Below are positions 8,397 to 17,592 of a DNA stretch of 64,000 nt, piece after piece. The first letter of the stretch is position 1, and every line of letters begins with the position of its first letter. The notes beneath the pieces are model-generated. The model was not told the origin of the DNA. It saw nothing but the letters and a program-made list of their open reading frames with translations, and made no database searches. The position numbers and the translations under genes are program-made. The DNA comes from Spiribacter halobius (GTDB taxonomy: Bacteria > Pseudomonadota > Gammaproteobacteria > Nitrococcales > Nitrococcaceae), in NCBI RefSeq assembly GCF_020883455.1, contig NZ_CP086615.1, positions 4,108,351 to 4,172,350 on the forward strand, written 5' to 3'.

Positions 8397-9626
8397 TTAC
8401 GCGCCCCGCGCGTACCTGAGCTGGCGCATGGAGACGATACCGGCCAGCGGGCCGAGGGCCAGGATCGCGAAGGCGAAGCGCCAGCCGATGGACTCCGCGA
8501 TCAGCGGGATGATCCAGATGGTGGGAATGGTCAGGATGAAGCCGATGGCGAGCTGCAGGGTGAGCGCGGTGCCCACGTAGTCCTGCCGCCCGAGCTCGGT
8601 CACCGCCGTGGAGAACTGGGCGGAGTCGGCCACCACCCAGAAGCCCCAGAGCAGACCGACGGCCAGAATCACCGGAATGGGGGCGGTCTGCAGCAGGCCG
8701 ATGCCGAGCGCGCAGGCCCCGGAGATGGCCATCGCGATAATGGTCGCGCGCGCCCTGCCGAGCCGGTCGCCGAGCACGCCACCCAGCCAGCAGCCCAGGG
8801 CACCGATGCCGATGACGGCGAAGGTGCCGATGGCCGACCAGCGCCCGGCCTCGCCGACCCCCTGCAGGCTCAGCGTCTCGCCGAGGAACACCGAGAACCA
8901 CGCCCACATGGCGTAGAGCTCCCACATGTGGCCGAAGTAGCCGAGGGAGGCGAACAGCACGCCGCGATCCGTGAATACCCGCCAGGCCATGCGCGGGTCG
9001 AACCGGCCCTTCGGAAACGGGAACGGGCCATCCCTGCCCACGACCTCCGCAAGCACGCCGCCGGCCACGGTCAGAAGGCTCGTCACCACGATCACCAGCT
9101 GCCACTGCAGCCCGCCCAGGCCGTTCACCAGATGCGGGGTGGCGGATCCCAGCGTGAGCGCCCCCACCATGATGCCGAGCGCCGTCCCCCGCTTGAAGCG
9201 GAACCACGTGGCCATGGCCTTCATGGCCGGCGGGTACACCCCCGCCAGGAACAGGCCGGTGAGCCCGCGCAGGGCGATGGCGACGGTGACATCCGGCGCA
9301 GTCAGCAGCAACGCATTGGTGGCCGCCGCCCCCGTCGCGCCGTAGAGCATCAGCCGCCGTGGGGGTACCAGATCGGCGATGTTGAGAATCGCCGATCCGA
9401 GCGCCCCGACGACGAAGCCGAGCTGAACGGCGATGGTCAGCCACGCCGCCTGCCCCGGCGTGATCGCCCAGACGGCCTCGAGCTGGGGCACCACGGCCGT
9501 GGCCGAGAACCAGGTGGTCATGCCGAAGAGCATGGCCGAGGCCAGCACCGCCAGACCCGCCCAGCAGCCCGGCGGATCCCTCGCCTCGTCCACCGTCGCG
9601 TCGGCCGTCCGTACCGCCGTCGACAT
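8397..9626 (-). CDS. Major facilitator superfamily transporter
   Basis: A 409-residue protein with about twelve hydrophobic segments and MFS landmarks, including GDRLGRARA after an odd-numbered helix and LFLAGVYPPAMKAMATWF, which resembles the motif region of nitrate/oxalate-type MFS porters. It sits in the inner membrane; substrate and direction are unknown. It is the last gene of the acyl-CoA operon, its start two bases beyond the MaoC stop, so import or export of a pathway compound is likely. The overlapping arginine-rich reading frame on the same strand is a shadow. Confidence 0.88.
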   Translation of the reverse strand: MSTAVRTADATVDEARDPPGCWAGLAVLASAMLFGMTTWFSATAVVPQLEAVWAITPGQAAWLTIAVQLGFVVGALGSAILNIADLVPPRRLMLYGATGAAATNALLLTAPDVTVAIALRGLTGLFLAGVYPPAMKAMATWFRFKRGTALGIMVGALTLGSATPHLVNGLGGLQWQLVIVVTSLLTVAGGVLAEVVGRDGPFPFPKGRFDPRMAWRVFTDRGVLFASLGYFGHMWELYAMWAWFSVFLGETLSLQGVGEAGRWSAIGTFAVIGIGALGCWLGGVLGDRLGRARATIIAMAISGACALGIGLLQTAPIPVILAVGLLWGFWVVADSAQFSTAVTELGRQDYVGTALTLQLAIGFILTIPTIWIIPLIAESIGWRFAFAILALGPLAGIVSMRQLRYARGA

Positions 9627-9628
9627 GG

Positions 9629-10102
9629 CTAAACCGGGTCGAGCGGTGCCGTATAGGTAACAGCCTTGCCGGTCACGCAGACATCGCCGTGCTGGTTACG
9701 CACCTCGGTCTGGATGGTGCAGATGGGCTTGTCTGGCCGGGCCTCCACGACGCGTACCGTGCCCGTGATGGTGTCGCCCACGTAGACGGGCTTCTGGAAC
9801 TTCCACTCCACGTTCAGGAACACCGACCCTGGCCCGGGCAGATCCTCGGCGACGACGGCGTTGAGGATCCCCGTGGTTACGCCACCCTGAACGATAAGTC
9901 CGCCGAACCGGGAGCCCTCGGCCGCGGCACGGTCAGTGTGCAGCGGATTGCGATCACCTGTCATGGCGCTGAACAGCTCGATGTCCGCCAGGGTGACGGC
10001 CTTGCTGCGCTCGGCGACGGCCCCATCGGCCGGACGGCCGTGGCGTACGCCCGCCCAACCGTCACCCGATTTGTCCTGCCTGGCGGTGGTGTCCTGACTC
10101 AT
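9629..10102 (-). CDS. MaoC-like (R)-hydratase/dehydratase domain protein
   Basis: A 157-residue single hot-dog-fold protein. The hydratase motif is visible in SAMTGDRNPLHTD, containing the catalytic Asp and His of (R)-specific enoyl-CoA hydratases, followed by GGLIVQGGVTTGILNAVV. The probable reaction is hydration of an enoyl-CoA, or the reverse. The ATG at 10102 overlaps the stop of the upstream thiolase (ATGA). Its company, a DUF35 protein and a catalytically altered thiolase-fold protein, resembles sets in which MaoC hydration precedes retro-aldol cleavage. Confidence 0.88.
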   Translation of the reverse strand: MSQDTTARQDKSGDGWAGVRHGRPADGAVAERSKAVTLADIELFSAMTGDRNPLHTDRAAAEGSRFGGLIVQGGVTTGILNAVVAEDLPGPGSVFLNVEWKFQKPVYVGDTITGTVRVVEARPDKPICTIQTEVRNQHGDVCVTGKAVTYTAPLDPV

Positions 10103-11277
10103 GAGTTCACTCTCTCTATGACGATGGCGAAGCCCTGGCCGCCGCCGCCGCAAAGCGTGGCGACGCCATAGCGCCCCTCGCGCTGGTGCAGGGCGTGGGC
10201 CAGGGTGAGAAGCAGGCGGAAACCCGTGCCGCCAAGGGGATGACCCAGGGCGATGGCACCGCCGTTGACGTTGACGATATCGATGGGGATATCCAGCGCA
10301 TCGGCGCTGGCGATGACGACGCCGGCGAAGGCCTCGTTGATCTCGAAGAGGTCGATGTCCGTGGTCCTCAGCCCGGCGCGCTCCAGGGCCGCCCGCGTGG
10401 CGTTGGCCGGCTTGAGGTGCAGTGTGTTGTCCGGCCCGGCGGTCTCGGCACAGGCCAGTATCCGGGCGAGGGGCCGGCGCCCGAGGCGCTCAGCGGTGGC
10501 CATGGACGTCACCGCCCCCACCGAGGCACCGTCGCTCATCTGCGAGGCGTTGCCGGCCGTGATCGTGCCCTCGGCGGCAAAGGCCGGCCGCAGGCGGGCA
10601 AGCCCCTCTGCTGTGCTGTCCCGTCGAATGCCCTCGTCGGCCGCCAGCGAACCACCGGCCACCTCGATGGGCGTGATCTCGGCGCTCAGCCGGCCAGCGT
10701 CGGTGGCCTCGGCGGCAAGCTCATGGGAACGCGCCGCGACTTGGTCCTGGCGCTCCCGGGTGACGCCAAGCTCGGTGTTGGCGCGCTCGGAGAGCTCGCC
10801 CATGCCTTCGTCCCCGAGCGAACACCACAGGCCGTCCATGACCATGGTGTCGGTGAGCTCCACCGGGCCGGGCTTGCGCAGCCCCGGACGAATCACAGCG
10901 GCATGGGGTGCCCGGCTCATGGAATCACCGCCACCCACCAGGTAGGCACCGCCTTCCTCCAGGCGGATGCGGCGCACGGCATCGCTTACGGCCGAGAGTC
11001 CCGCGATGCAGACGCTGTTCACCGTAGTCGCCGGCACCTGCCAGTCCACCCCGGCGTCCGCGGCCGCGAGGCGGGCGGGATTCTGCCCCTGGGCAGCCTG
11101 GACCACCTGACCCAGGATCACGCCGTCGGGGCGCGCGAGCTCGGGATTGCGCCGTATGAGCGCCCGCAGCGCGTGGCTGATCAAGGCGCGCGACCCATGG
11201 TCCTGCAACGCTCCGCGGTACTTGCCAAAGGGCGTACGCAGGCCATCGAGCAGCACGGGGGTGGTGGCGCCACTCAT
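10099..11277 (-). CDS. Thiolase family acetyl-CoA acyltransferase
   Basis: A 392-residue thiolase with intact catalytic residues: the acyl-accepting cysteine in NSVCIAGL (Cys89), the histidine in GGAIALGHPLGG, and the C-terminal cysteine in TLCGGGGQG. It would cleave acetoacetyl-CoA or another 3-oxoacyl-CoA with CoA to yield acetyl-CoA. Its start overlaps the DUF35 stop by four bases and its stop overlaps the maoC-like start. Together with acetoacetyl-CoA synthetase upstream it completes a route from acetoacetate to two acetyl-CoA; that assignment is inference. Confidence 0.92.
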   Translation of the reverse strand: MSGATTPVLLDGLRTPFGKYRGALQDHGSRALISHALRALIRRNPELARPDGVILGQVVQAAQGQNPARLAAADAGVDWQVPATTVNSVCIAGLSAVSDAVRRIRLEEGGAYLVGGGDSMSRAPHAAVIRPGLRKPGPVELTDTMVMDGLWCSLGDEGMGELSERANTELGVTRERQDQVAARSHELAAEATDAGRLSAEITPIEVAGGSLAADEGIRRDSTAEGLARLRPAFAAEGTITAGNASQMSDGASVGAVTSMATAERLGRRPLARILACAETAGPDNTLHLKPANATRAALERAGLRTTDIDLFEINEAFAGVVIASADALDIPIDIVNVNGGAIALGHPLGGTGFRLLLTLAHALHQREGRYGVATLCGGGGQGFAIVIERVNS

Positions 11278-11705
11278 TGCTGGGCCTCCTTCGCGCCGGC
11301 AGGCGCGAACGTCGGCAGAGTGAGATTCTCGCGCTCGGTCCAGCGCAGGCGGACCGGCATCCCCACCTCCACGGCATCCGGGTGGCAGTCCACCACGTTG
11401 GAGAGCATGCGCGGGCCCTCGGCGAGGTCGATGAGCGCGACGACGTAGGGAACGTCCTCGAGGAATGCAGGGTGGCCGGGCTTGTGGACGATGATGCGCG
11501 CGGCCACGGTTCCTTCGCCGCTGGCATCACGCCAGCTCAGCGCGTCCGACCAGCAGTACGGGCAGCGTGCGCGCGGGTAGAACACCCAGCGCTGGCAATC
11601 GTCGCAGTACTGAAGGGTCAGCCGGTGGTTCCGGGCATTCTCCCAGAACGGCGCGGAGACCGGACTCGCGTTGGGCCCGGGTTTGGGCATGGCCTTGTCA
11701 GTCAT
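11274..11705 (-). CDS. DUF35 / OB-fold zinc-ribbon protein
   Basis: A 143-residue protein with an N-terminal rubredoxin-like zinc ribbon (CDDCQRWVFYPRARCPYC, two CxxC pairs near residues 35-52) followed by an OB fold (GEGTVAARIIVHKPGH onward). DUF35 proteins act as partners of thiolase-fold enzymes, binding acyl-CoA and bridging subunits. Here the gene lies between a non-canonical and a canonical thiolase and overlaps both by four bases, which supports a shared complex. The start at 11705 (MTDKAMPK) is preferred over a longer frame. Confidence 0.88.
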   Translation of the reverse strand: MTDKAMPKPGPNASPVSAPFWENARNHRLTLQYCDDCQRWVFYPRARCPYCWSDALSWRDASGEGTVAARIIVHKPGHPAFLEDVPYVVALIDLAEGPRMLSNVVDCHPDAVEVGMPVRLRWTERENLTLPTFAPAGAKEAQQ

Positions 11706-12859
11706 CGCGTCTCCTCCCGATGCAGCACCAGCGCCGTCGCCTCGCTCATGGTGGCGCCGTTGCCGGTGACCAGCGCCCACTCGCAGTCCGCCACCTGGCG
11801 GCCCTCGACGTCGCCGCGAAGCTGGCGCACCGCCTCGATGATGTGGGACATGCCGCCGGCGAGATCCGCCTGGCCGCAGGCGATCTGACCGCCGTGGGTA
11901 TTCATGGGCCGGTCGCCGGACCAGGTGAGGTCATGCTCGAGCAGCCACGGGCCGACCTGGCCCTTCGGGCAGATACCGGCGTCCTCGATGGTCACGGCCG
12001 CCATGATGCTGTAGCAGTCGTACAGCGAGAGCAGGTCCATCTCCCCGGGGCCGACACCAGCCTGCGCATAGGCGTTGTCGATGGCGGACTTCAGCGGCCC
12101 GGTCGTGAGATCCGGCGCGCAGGAGATGGCCCGGTGGGTGACCTTTTCGCCGGCCCCGGCCAGGACCACTGGCGCCTGGCGCAGGGTCCTTGCCCGCTCG
12201 GTGGTGGTCACCACGAAGGCCGCACCGCCGGCGCAGGGCATCACGCACTCGTAGAGGTGCAGCGGGTCCATGACCATGGGCGAGTCCAGCACGTCCTGCA
12301 CGGTCAGCGGCTGCCCGTGGAAGACCGCCGCCGGGTTGCGCTGGGCATTCTCGCGCTGGGCCACCACCAGGTGCGCAAGCTGCTCGCTGGTGGTGCCGTA
12401 CTCGGCCATGTGCCGGTTGGCGATCAGGGCGTAGGCGGTGTTGGCCCCCGAGGCCCCGAAGGGCACGTCGAACTCGCGAATGGGGTTGCGGTTCGGCGAG
12501 CGGGGCGGGTTCTCCTCACGGGTGTTGGCGAGCACGCAGAGCACCGTCTCGCACATGCCCGACTGGATGGCCGCGGCCGCCCGCCAGGCCATGCCCGCCC
12601 CCGAGGCACCGCCGAGGTCGACGACATTGGACATGGTCGGCTGCAGCCCCAGGTACTCGGCCACGGTCGCCGGCACGTGCTGGGGCGTCTCGCCAACCTG
12701 AGGGCCCACGAGCAGACCGTCTATGGCCGCCGGCTCGAGCCCGGCATCGGCAACGGCCTGCGCGGAGACTTCCGCGATCATTCCAAGAGTGGTGGCGCCG
12801 CGCGTACGGCGCACGGGCGGCAGCTCGGCGATGCCGGCGATCGCGGTCTGCCATTTCAT
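11702..12859 (-). CDS. Thiolase-fold protein lacking the catalytic Cys and His (lipid-transfer/Ltp2-like)
   Basis: A 385-residue thiolase-superfamily protein of the SCP-x/lipid-transfer branch. Where thiolases have a CxSG nucleophile this protein reads DLGGASGAGMAW, with no cysteine, and the usual GHPxG histidine is replaced in THGGQIACGQADLAGG. Thiolytic activity is therefore unlikely. In actinobacterial steroid catabolism, thiolase-fold Ltp2 proteins with such changes pair with DUF35 proteins to act as retro-aldolases, and this gene directly precedes a DUF35 gene (four-base overlap). An aldolase or scaffolding role is inferred. The start ATG at 12859 opens MKWQTAIAG. Confidence 0.8.
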   Translation of the reverse strand: MKWQTAIAGIAELPPVRRTRGATTLGMIAEVSAQAVADAGLEPAAIDGLLVGPQVGETPQHVPATVAEYLGLQPTMSNVVDLGGASGAGMAWRAAAAIQSGMCETVLCVLANTREENPPRSPNRNPIREFDVPFGASGANTAYALIANRHMAEYGTTSEQLAHLVVAQRENAQRNPAAVFHGQPLTVQDVLDSPMVMDPLHLYECVMPCAGGAAFVVTTTERARTLRQAPVVLAGAGEKVTHRAISCAPDLTTGPLKSAIDNAYAQAGVGPGEMDLLSLYDCYSIMAAVTIEDAGICPKGQVGPWLLEHDLTWSGDRPMNTHGGQIACGQADLAGGMSHIIEAVRQLRGDVEGRQVADCEWALVTGNGATMSEATALVLHREETR

Positions 12860-14826
12860 GACGCCGCCCTCCCGGACTCGCACTCGAACGCCTCGAGACT
12901 CTCGGGATTGGAGAGCGAGCCTTTGTTCTGGACGGTGCGGCCGGTGAGGATCTGCAGCACCGCCTTCTCGACCTTCTTGCCGCTCAAGGTGTAGGGGACG
13001 TCCGGCACGCTCATGATCCGACGGGGCACGTGGCGGGGTGAGGCCTCGCTCTTCAGGCGCTGGCGGATGCGCTGCTCGAGCTCATCGTCCAGCGTGACCC
13101 CCTCGGCAGTGACCACATACAGCCACACCTCCTGGTCATCCTCGGTCGGGTAGCCGATGACCAGCGAGTCGCGGACCTCGTCCAGGGCCTCCACCACCCG
13201 GTAGATCTCGGCCGTACCGATGCGCACGCCGCCGGGCTTGAGCAGGGTGTCGGTGCGGCCCGTGATCACCAGGCCACCGGAGAGTCGCCACTCCGCGAGA
13301 TCGCCGTGGGTCCAGATCTCCTTGCGGTCACCGAAATAGGTGTCGAGATAGCGCTGGTAGCCGCCCTCGCCCCAGAAGGTCAGCGGCATGGAGGGGAACG
13401 GCTCGGTGCAGACGAGGTCGTGCTTGCGCCCGAGCACCGGCGCATTGCGTTCGTCCATGACGTTCACCGCCATACCCAGGGCGGGGCACTGGATCTCCCC
13501 GGAGCGCACCGGCAGGGTCGGATTGCCCATGACGAAGCAGCCCAGGATCTCGGTTCCGCCGGAGATGGAGGCGAGACACAGGTCCGGCTTGACCTCGGAG
13601 TACACCCACTCGAAGTGCTCCTCGGTGAGCGGCGCCCCGGCGGACATGATCATGCGCAGGGGGCTGAGGTCGTGATGCTCGCCCGGCGAGTACCCCTCAC
13701 GCTGAACCAGTGACAGATACTTCGGGCTGGTGCCGAAGTGGGTGACGCCGGTCGCCTCGGCGATGCGCCAGAGCACCCCCGCGTCCAGGCCGGCCCCGGT
13801 CTTCGGCAGCGGCGAGCCGTCGTAGAGCACGACGGCCGCGCCGCTGGCGCGCGCCGAGATCAGCCAGTGGTACATCATCCACGCGGTGTTCGTGTAATAG
13901 AACATCCGGTCCCCGGGCTTCACGTCGCAGTGGAGCATGTGCTCCTTGCGGTGGGTCAGCAGGGTGCCGCCCGCGCTGTGGACGATGCATTTCGGAAGCC
14001 CGGTGGTGCCGGAGGTGTAGATAATGTAGAGCGCCTGGTCGAAGGGCACGTGCACGTAGTGAGGCACCTGCCTGCCGTCTGAATCGAAGGCCTCCAGCCA
14101 CAGGTGGTTGCACGGCAACTCCGGGAGCGGCTCCTCGGCACCGGTAAGCAGCAAATGTTCGAGGCCGTCGATCCTGCCTGCCACCTCGGCCAGCCGCTCG
14201 CGGATGTCGTGAACCTTGCCGTTGTAGAGATAGCCCGGTGCCGCCACGAGCACCTTCGGGGCGATCTGACCGAAGCGGTCCAGTATCCCGGAGACGCCGA
14301 ACTCCGGGGCACAGGCGGACCAGATGCCTCCTATTGAGGCGGTCGCGAGCAGCATGACCAGGGCGTCGGCATTATTCGGCACCAATCCGGCGACGCGGTC
14401 ACCGGACTGCACACCCAGGGACTCGAGTGCGGCCTGGGCGTGAGCTACGCGCTGGCGCAGCTCTGCCAGATCGATCTCACGGTGGACGCCATGCTCGTCG
14501 GTCTCGATGACCGCGACCTCGTCGGGGTCGCCGGCGAGCATGTTCTCGGCGTAGTTCAGCTGCGCGTCGGGGAAGAACTGGGCGCTGGTCATGCGAGCGT
14601 CGTCCCTGACGCTCAGCACCCGGTGATTACCCGAGCCGATGATCCCGGCGAAATTCCAGAACGCACCCCAGAATCCCTCGAGGTCCGAGACGGAGAAGCG
14701 ATGCAGCTTCTCGTAGGGTGCGTTCTCGAGGCCCACGGCACGGGCGAAGCGGGTCATCTCCGCCTTGGCTACCGTGTCCCTAGACGGCTGCCAGAGGATT
14801 TCCGGCTCTTTCTGTTGGGTCATCAT
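12856..14826 (-). CDS. Acetoacetyl-CoA synthetase (acetoacetate-CoA ligase)
   Basis: A 656-residue ANL-superfamily ligase of normal AACS length. The adenylation P-loop IIYTSGTTGLPKC, the GGTEILGCF block, the KPGGVRIGTAEIYRVVE hinge region and the C-terminal catalytic lysine segment PYTLSGKKVEKAV are all present. The N-terminal half (LEGFWGAFWNF, HRVLSVRDDARMTSAQFFPDAQLNYAENML) matches acetoacetyl-CoA synthetases rather than acetyl-CoA synthetases. It activates acetoacetate with ATP and CoA. It follows the transporter gene by 24 bases and overlaps the next gene by four. Confidence 0.9.
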   Translation of the reverse strand: MMTQQKEPEILWQPSRDTVAKAEMTRFARAVGLENAPYEKLHRFSVSDLEGFWGAFWNFAGIIGSGNHRVLSVRDDARMTSAQFFPDAQLNYAENMLAGDPDEVAVIETDEHGVHREIDLAELRQRVAHAQAALESLGVQSGDRVAGLVPNNADALVMLLATASIGGIWSACAPEFGVSGILDRFGQIAPKVLVAAPGYLYNGKVHDIRERLAEVAGRIDGLEHLLLTGAEEPLPELPCNHLWLEAFDSDGRQVPHYVHVPFDQALYIIYTSGTTGLPKCIVHSAGGTLLTHRKEHMLHCDVKPGDRMFYYTNTAWMMYHWLISARASGAAVVLYDGSPLPKTGAGLDAGVLWRIAEATGVTHFGTSPKYLSLVQREGYSPGEHHDLSPLRMIMSAGAPLTEEHFEWVYSEVKPDLCLASISGGTEILGCFVMGNPTLPVRSGEIQCPALGMAVNVMDERNAPVLGRKHDLVCTEPFPSMPLTFWGEGGYQRYLDTYFGDRKEIWTHGDLAEWRLSGGLVITGRTDTLLKPGGVRIGTAEIYRVVEALDEVRDSLVIGYPTEDDQEVWLYVVTAEGVTLDDELEQRIRQRLKSEASPRHVPRRIMSVPDVPYTLSGKKVEKAVLQILTGRTVQNKGSLSNPESLEAFECESGRAAS

Positions 14827-14850
14827 GATCTCGTCCTCTCCCTGGAGGCC

Positions 14851-16320
14851 TTAGAGGAACATCGGGGGCAGCAGCGTGACGCCGACACCGAAGATCACGA
14901 AGGCCACCAGCATCATCACTGCCGTGTAGCCGAGGATCTCCCGGGCCTTGAGGGCGGTGATGCCGAGCAGCGGCAACATCCACATCGGCTGGATGCCGTT
15001 GGTGAGCTGGTCGCCGTAGCTGAAGGCCATCACGGTCAGGCCGAGGTCGACATTGAGCTGGCGCGCGGCCTCGATCAGGACGGGACCCTGCACGGCCCAC
15101 TGCCCACCGGCCGAGGGCACGAACAGGTTCACGACGCCCGCACTGAGCAGCGCCGCGAGCGGGAAGGTGCCGGCGGTGGAGACGGAGACCATCCAGTCAG
15201 CGAACACCGTCACCAGGCCGGAGCTCGCCATCATGCCCATGATCCCGGCGTAGAAAGGGAACTGCAGGACGATCTGCCCGCAGGCCCGGATACCCTCATC
15301 GATGGCGTAGACGTACGCGATGGGCGTCTTGTAGGCGATCAACCCCAGGATCAGCAGGGTGAAGTTCATGATGTTGAGGTTGAGATCGAAGCCGTTGGTG
15401 GCGAAGTGATACCCGATGTAGCCAATGCCAGCGACGGCGATGATCCAGGTCAGCAGCCGGGAGTTCTCAAGGCGCTCCGCGAGGCTCATATCGGATTTCG
15501 CCACCGCCTCCATACCCGCGGTTATGGCTGCGGCGCCCCCGGGGCCAGGCTCAGGCAGATCGGAATCATCCTTGCCCGGGCTTGAGCCGGCGGTGTCCGA
15601 CTGCCCGCTGCGGGCCTGCCGGTTCGACGAGGTCTCCCCCCCGGTCTGCTTCTCCTCGTCCGGCACCTCCTCGATCTCGGACTTCGACGGATGCATGTTC
15701 CGGTAGACGAATGGGATGATCAGCAGGAAGGCAGTGATCACGATCAGGTTATAGGGCGAGAGAATGGTCTCGGTGACCGGGATCTTGCCCATCTGCTCCT
15801 GCAGGAAGTGGCCCTCGGTGTTGACCAGCAGCGGAGCGGAAGCGGAAAAACCGCAATTGAAGATGATCAGGCCGGAGAAGCCGGCGGCTGCGGTCAGCGG
15901 GTAATGCACCTTGATGCCACGCCTCTTGGCCTGCTGGCAGACCTCGCGGGTGGCAATGGCGCCGACGATGAGCCCGAGGCCCCAGCTGATGAAGCCGAAG
16001 ATCACCGCGAGCGCGGTCACCAGCATCACGGCCTGGCCGGCGTTACGCGGCACGCTTGCAACCCTGGAGATCACCGCCCGCACTGGTGGCGAGGAGGCCA
16101 GCACGTAGCCGAAGAGCAGGATGGCGACCATCTGCATGGAGAAGGTCAGCAGGTTCCAGAAGCCGTCATACCAGTGCCCGACCATCTCGAACGGACCGGA
16201 ATCGGTCAGCCCGATTCCCAGCAGGTAGACCACGGCGGAGAGGATGATGGCGAATACGAACGGATTGGGGATGATCCGTCGCGAGATGCGCGCGGAAATC
16301 GCGCCTGCGGTCTGAAGCAT
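14851..16320 (-). CDS. atoE: AtoE-type short-chain fatty acid transporter
   Basis: A 489-residue multi-pass membrane protein of the AtoE/TIGR00366 family, recognised from IPNPFVFAIILS near the N-terminus, the GFISWGLGLIVGAI helix and the late FVPSAGGQWAVQGP motif. It probably imports acetoacetate or other short-chain acids for the ligase encoded next. Compared with E. coli AtoE (about 440 residues) it has an extra low-complexity, acidic cytoplasmic loop of roughly 60 residues (about 225-285). The ATG at 16320 is fixed by GGAGGAG six bases upstream; the longer frame is leader. Confidence 0.88.
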   Translation of the reverse strand: MLQTAGAISARISRRIIPNPFVFAIILSAVVYLLGIGLTDSGPFEMVGHWYDGFWNLLTFSMQMVAILLFGYVLASSPPVRAVISRVASVPRNAGQAVMLVTALAVIFGFISWGLGLIVGAIATREVCQQAKRRGIKVHYPLTAAAGFSGLIIFNCGFSASAPLLVNTEGHFLQEQMGKIPVTETILSPYNLIVITAFLLIIPFVYRNMHPSKSEIEEVPDEEKQTGGETSSNRQARSGQSDTAGSSPGKDDSDLPEPGPGGAAAITAGMEAVAKSDMSLAERLENSRLLTWIIAVAGIGYIGYHFATNGFDLNLNIMNFTLLILGLIAYKTPIAYVYAIDEGIRACGQIVLQFPFYAGIMGMMASSGLVTVFADWMVSVSTAGTFPLAALLSAGVVNLFVPSAGGQWAVQGPVLIEAARQLNVDLGLTVMAFSYGDQLTNGIQPMWMLPLLGITALKAREILGYTAVMMLVAFVIFGVGVTLLPPMFL

Positions 16321-16424
16321 TGTTATCTCCTCCATATCTCTCTCGGAAAGCGAGCGTGCTTCCGAGCGGACGGCCCCTGGCATCTGGCGTGCCGGGTGCG
16401 GGGTCGGCATCTATCTAACGTTTT

Positions 16425-16442
16425 ATGAACCGACCGGTCCAT
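16425..16442. promoter_or_regulatory. TetR-type operator before atoE
   Basis: The palindrome ATGAACCGACCGGTCCAT (half-sites differ at one base) lies 105 bases upstream of the atoE start. The 19-mer ACCGACCGGTCCATACACT at 16429-16447 recurs with one change in front of the neighbouring tetR gene. This indicates direct control of the operon by that regulator. The remaining 332-base gap to tetR holds nothing else I recognise. Confidence 0.7.
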
Positions 16443-16652
16443 ACACTAGCAAGGAGATCACGGGCGTCAAGGTATGCTTGCCACGCGCCCGATAGGCGGA
16501 GTGTCCTGGGGAGCTAGTCGGGCATCGGTTTCAGAGGAGCGCAGACACCGAGGGGCAAACCACTGAAGGCCGGAGGCGCGCTGGTACGCAGGCTTTGGGG
16601 AACCTGGCGGCGGCCAGGCAATGAGGCTGTGAGGGACCTGCGGGACCTCGGA

Positions 16653-17258
16653 TTACGTCAGCGGCCGCTGAAGCAGGCCGTTGAGGAACAGGTCGACAAA
16701 GGCGTCCGCAACCTCCTCCGGGCTGCGGGGCCCGTCAGGCCGGAACCACAGGTAGCTATAGTGGTGCATACCAAGCAGCGCCTTGACGGCCACGGCGCTT
16801 GAGGTGCGGAAAACCCCATCCCGCACGCCGACCTCCAGGACGTCCGTCCACACTTGCTCGTAGCGACGGTGGAGGTCCATCAACTCACCGCGGCGCGACT
16901 CCCCGATCGCGTGCACCTCGCGGAAGCAGACCGTGAGTTCGGGCAGATCGCGGGCGATGGTGCGCATGACGCCGCGCGATAGCAGGCGCAGGCGCTCCTC
17001 GGCGCCCATGTCCCGGCTCATGAGGTCGTTGCCGTAGTCGATCAGCTCACGCAGGTAGCGCGTGACGATCTCGAACAGCATCTCTTCCTTGCTGGAGAAC
17101 TGGTAATACAGCGAGCTGCGGCCGAGGCCAGTAGCCTTCTCCAGCTCCTTCATGCCGGTGGCGTGATAGCCGTTAGCGGCGAAGAGCTCCGCGGCGACTC
17201 GCAGCAGCCGCTCTCTCGTATCAGCATCGCTCCGTTGCCGGCCTTGGGCCTTACCCAT
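16653..17258 (-). CDS. TetR family transcriptional regulator
   Basis: A 201-residue regulator with an N-terminal TetR helix-turn-helix: TRERLLRVAAELFAANGYHATGM then KATGLGRSSLYYQFSSKEEM (residues about 15-60). The C-terminal ligand domain resembles those that sense acyl-CoA or lipid ligands only in general architecture. I prefer the ATG at 17258 (AGG eight bases upstream) to the GTG at 17267. The gene lies upstream of, and co-directional with, the atoE operon, and an operator shared by both promoters suggests autorepression and repression of the acetoacetate pathway. Confidence 0.88.
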   Translation of the reverse strand: MGKAQGRQRSDADTRERLLRVAAELFAANGYHATGMKELEKATGLGRSSLYYQFSSKEEMLFEIVTRYLRELIDYGNDLMSRDMGAEERLRLLSRGVMRTIARDLPELTVCFREVHAIGESRRGELMDLHRRYEQVWTDVLEVGVRDGVFRTSSAVAVKALLGMHHYSYLWFRPDGPRSPEEVADAFVDLFLNGLLQRPLT

Positions 17259-17292
17259 ACGGGTCACCTATTGCGCATCAAACACAGTCAGC

Positions 17293-17311
17293 ATGATACC
17301 GAACGGTCCAT
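17293..17311. promoter_or_regulatory. TetR-type operator before tetR
   Basis: ATGATACCGAACGGTCCAT, a near-palindrome, lies about 35 bases upstream of the tetR start. The core ACCGAACGGTCCATACACT (17298-17316) matches the atoE-side site in 18 of 19 positions. The rest of the 334-base gap up to 17592 shows no gene. Confidence 0.7.
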
Positions 17312-17592
17312 ACACTCGCGATACTGCTTCGCGCCTACCCGACTAGAACGACTTTGGTGGGTTATAGCGGCGACAATCGAAGACTGGCGGATCGACAGAC
17401 TCGCGACTTGCGGCGGCCGACCTAAACGCAAGCTAGCAAACCGCTCCCGCTGAACCCACTACAGCCGACCGCTCTCGGCCAGGAACGATCATTCAACAAC
17501 CGCGCTGCTCTTAGAGTGCCGCGCCACGAGGGCCGGGGCTACTCCCGTCAACTGATCCGCGCCCCACTCACGCCAGGCCCACTCCAAACACG

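Noticed and set aside
8221..9444. Long arginine-rich open frame overlapping the MFS transporter
   Set aside because: It is a second frame of the same strand with shadow-like composition (runs of Arg, Gly, Ala). The MFS frame carries clear membrane helices.
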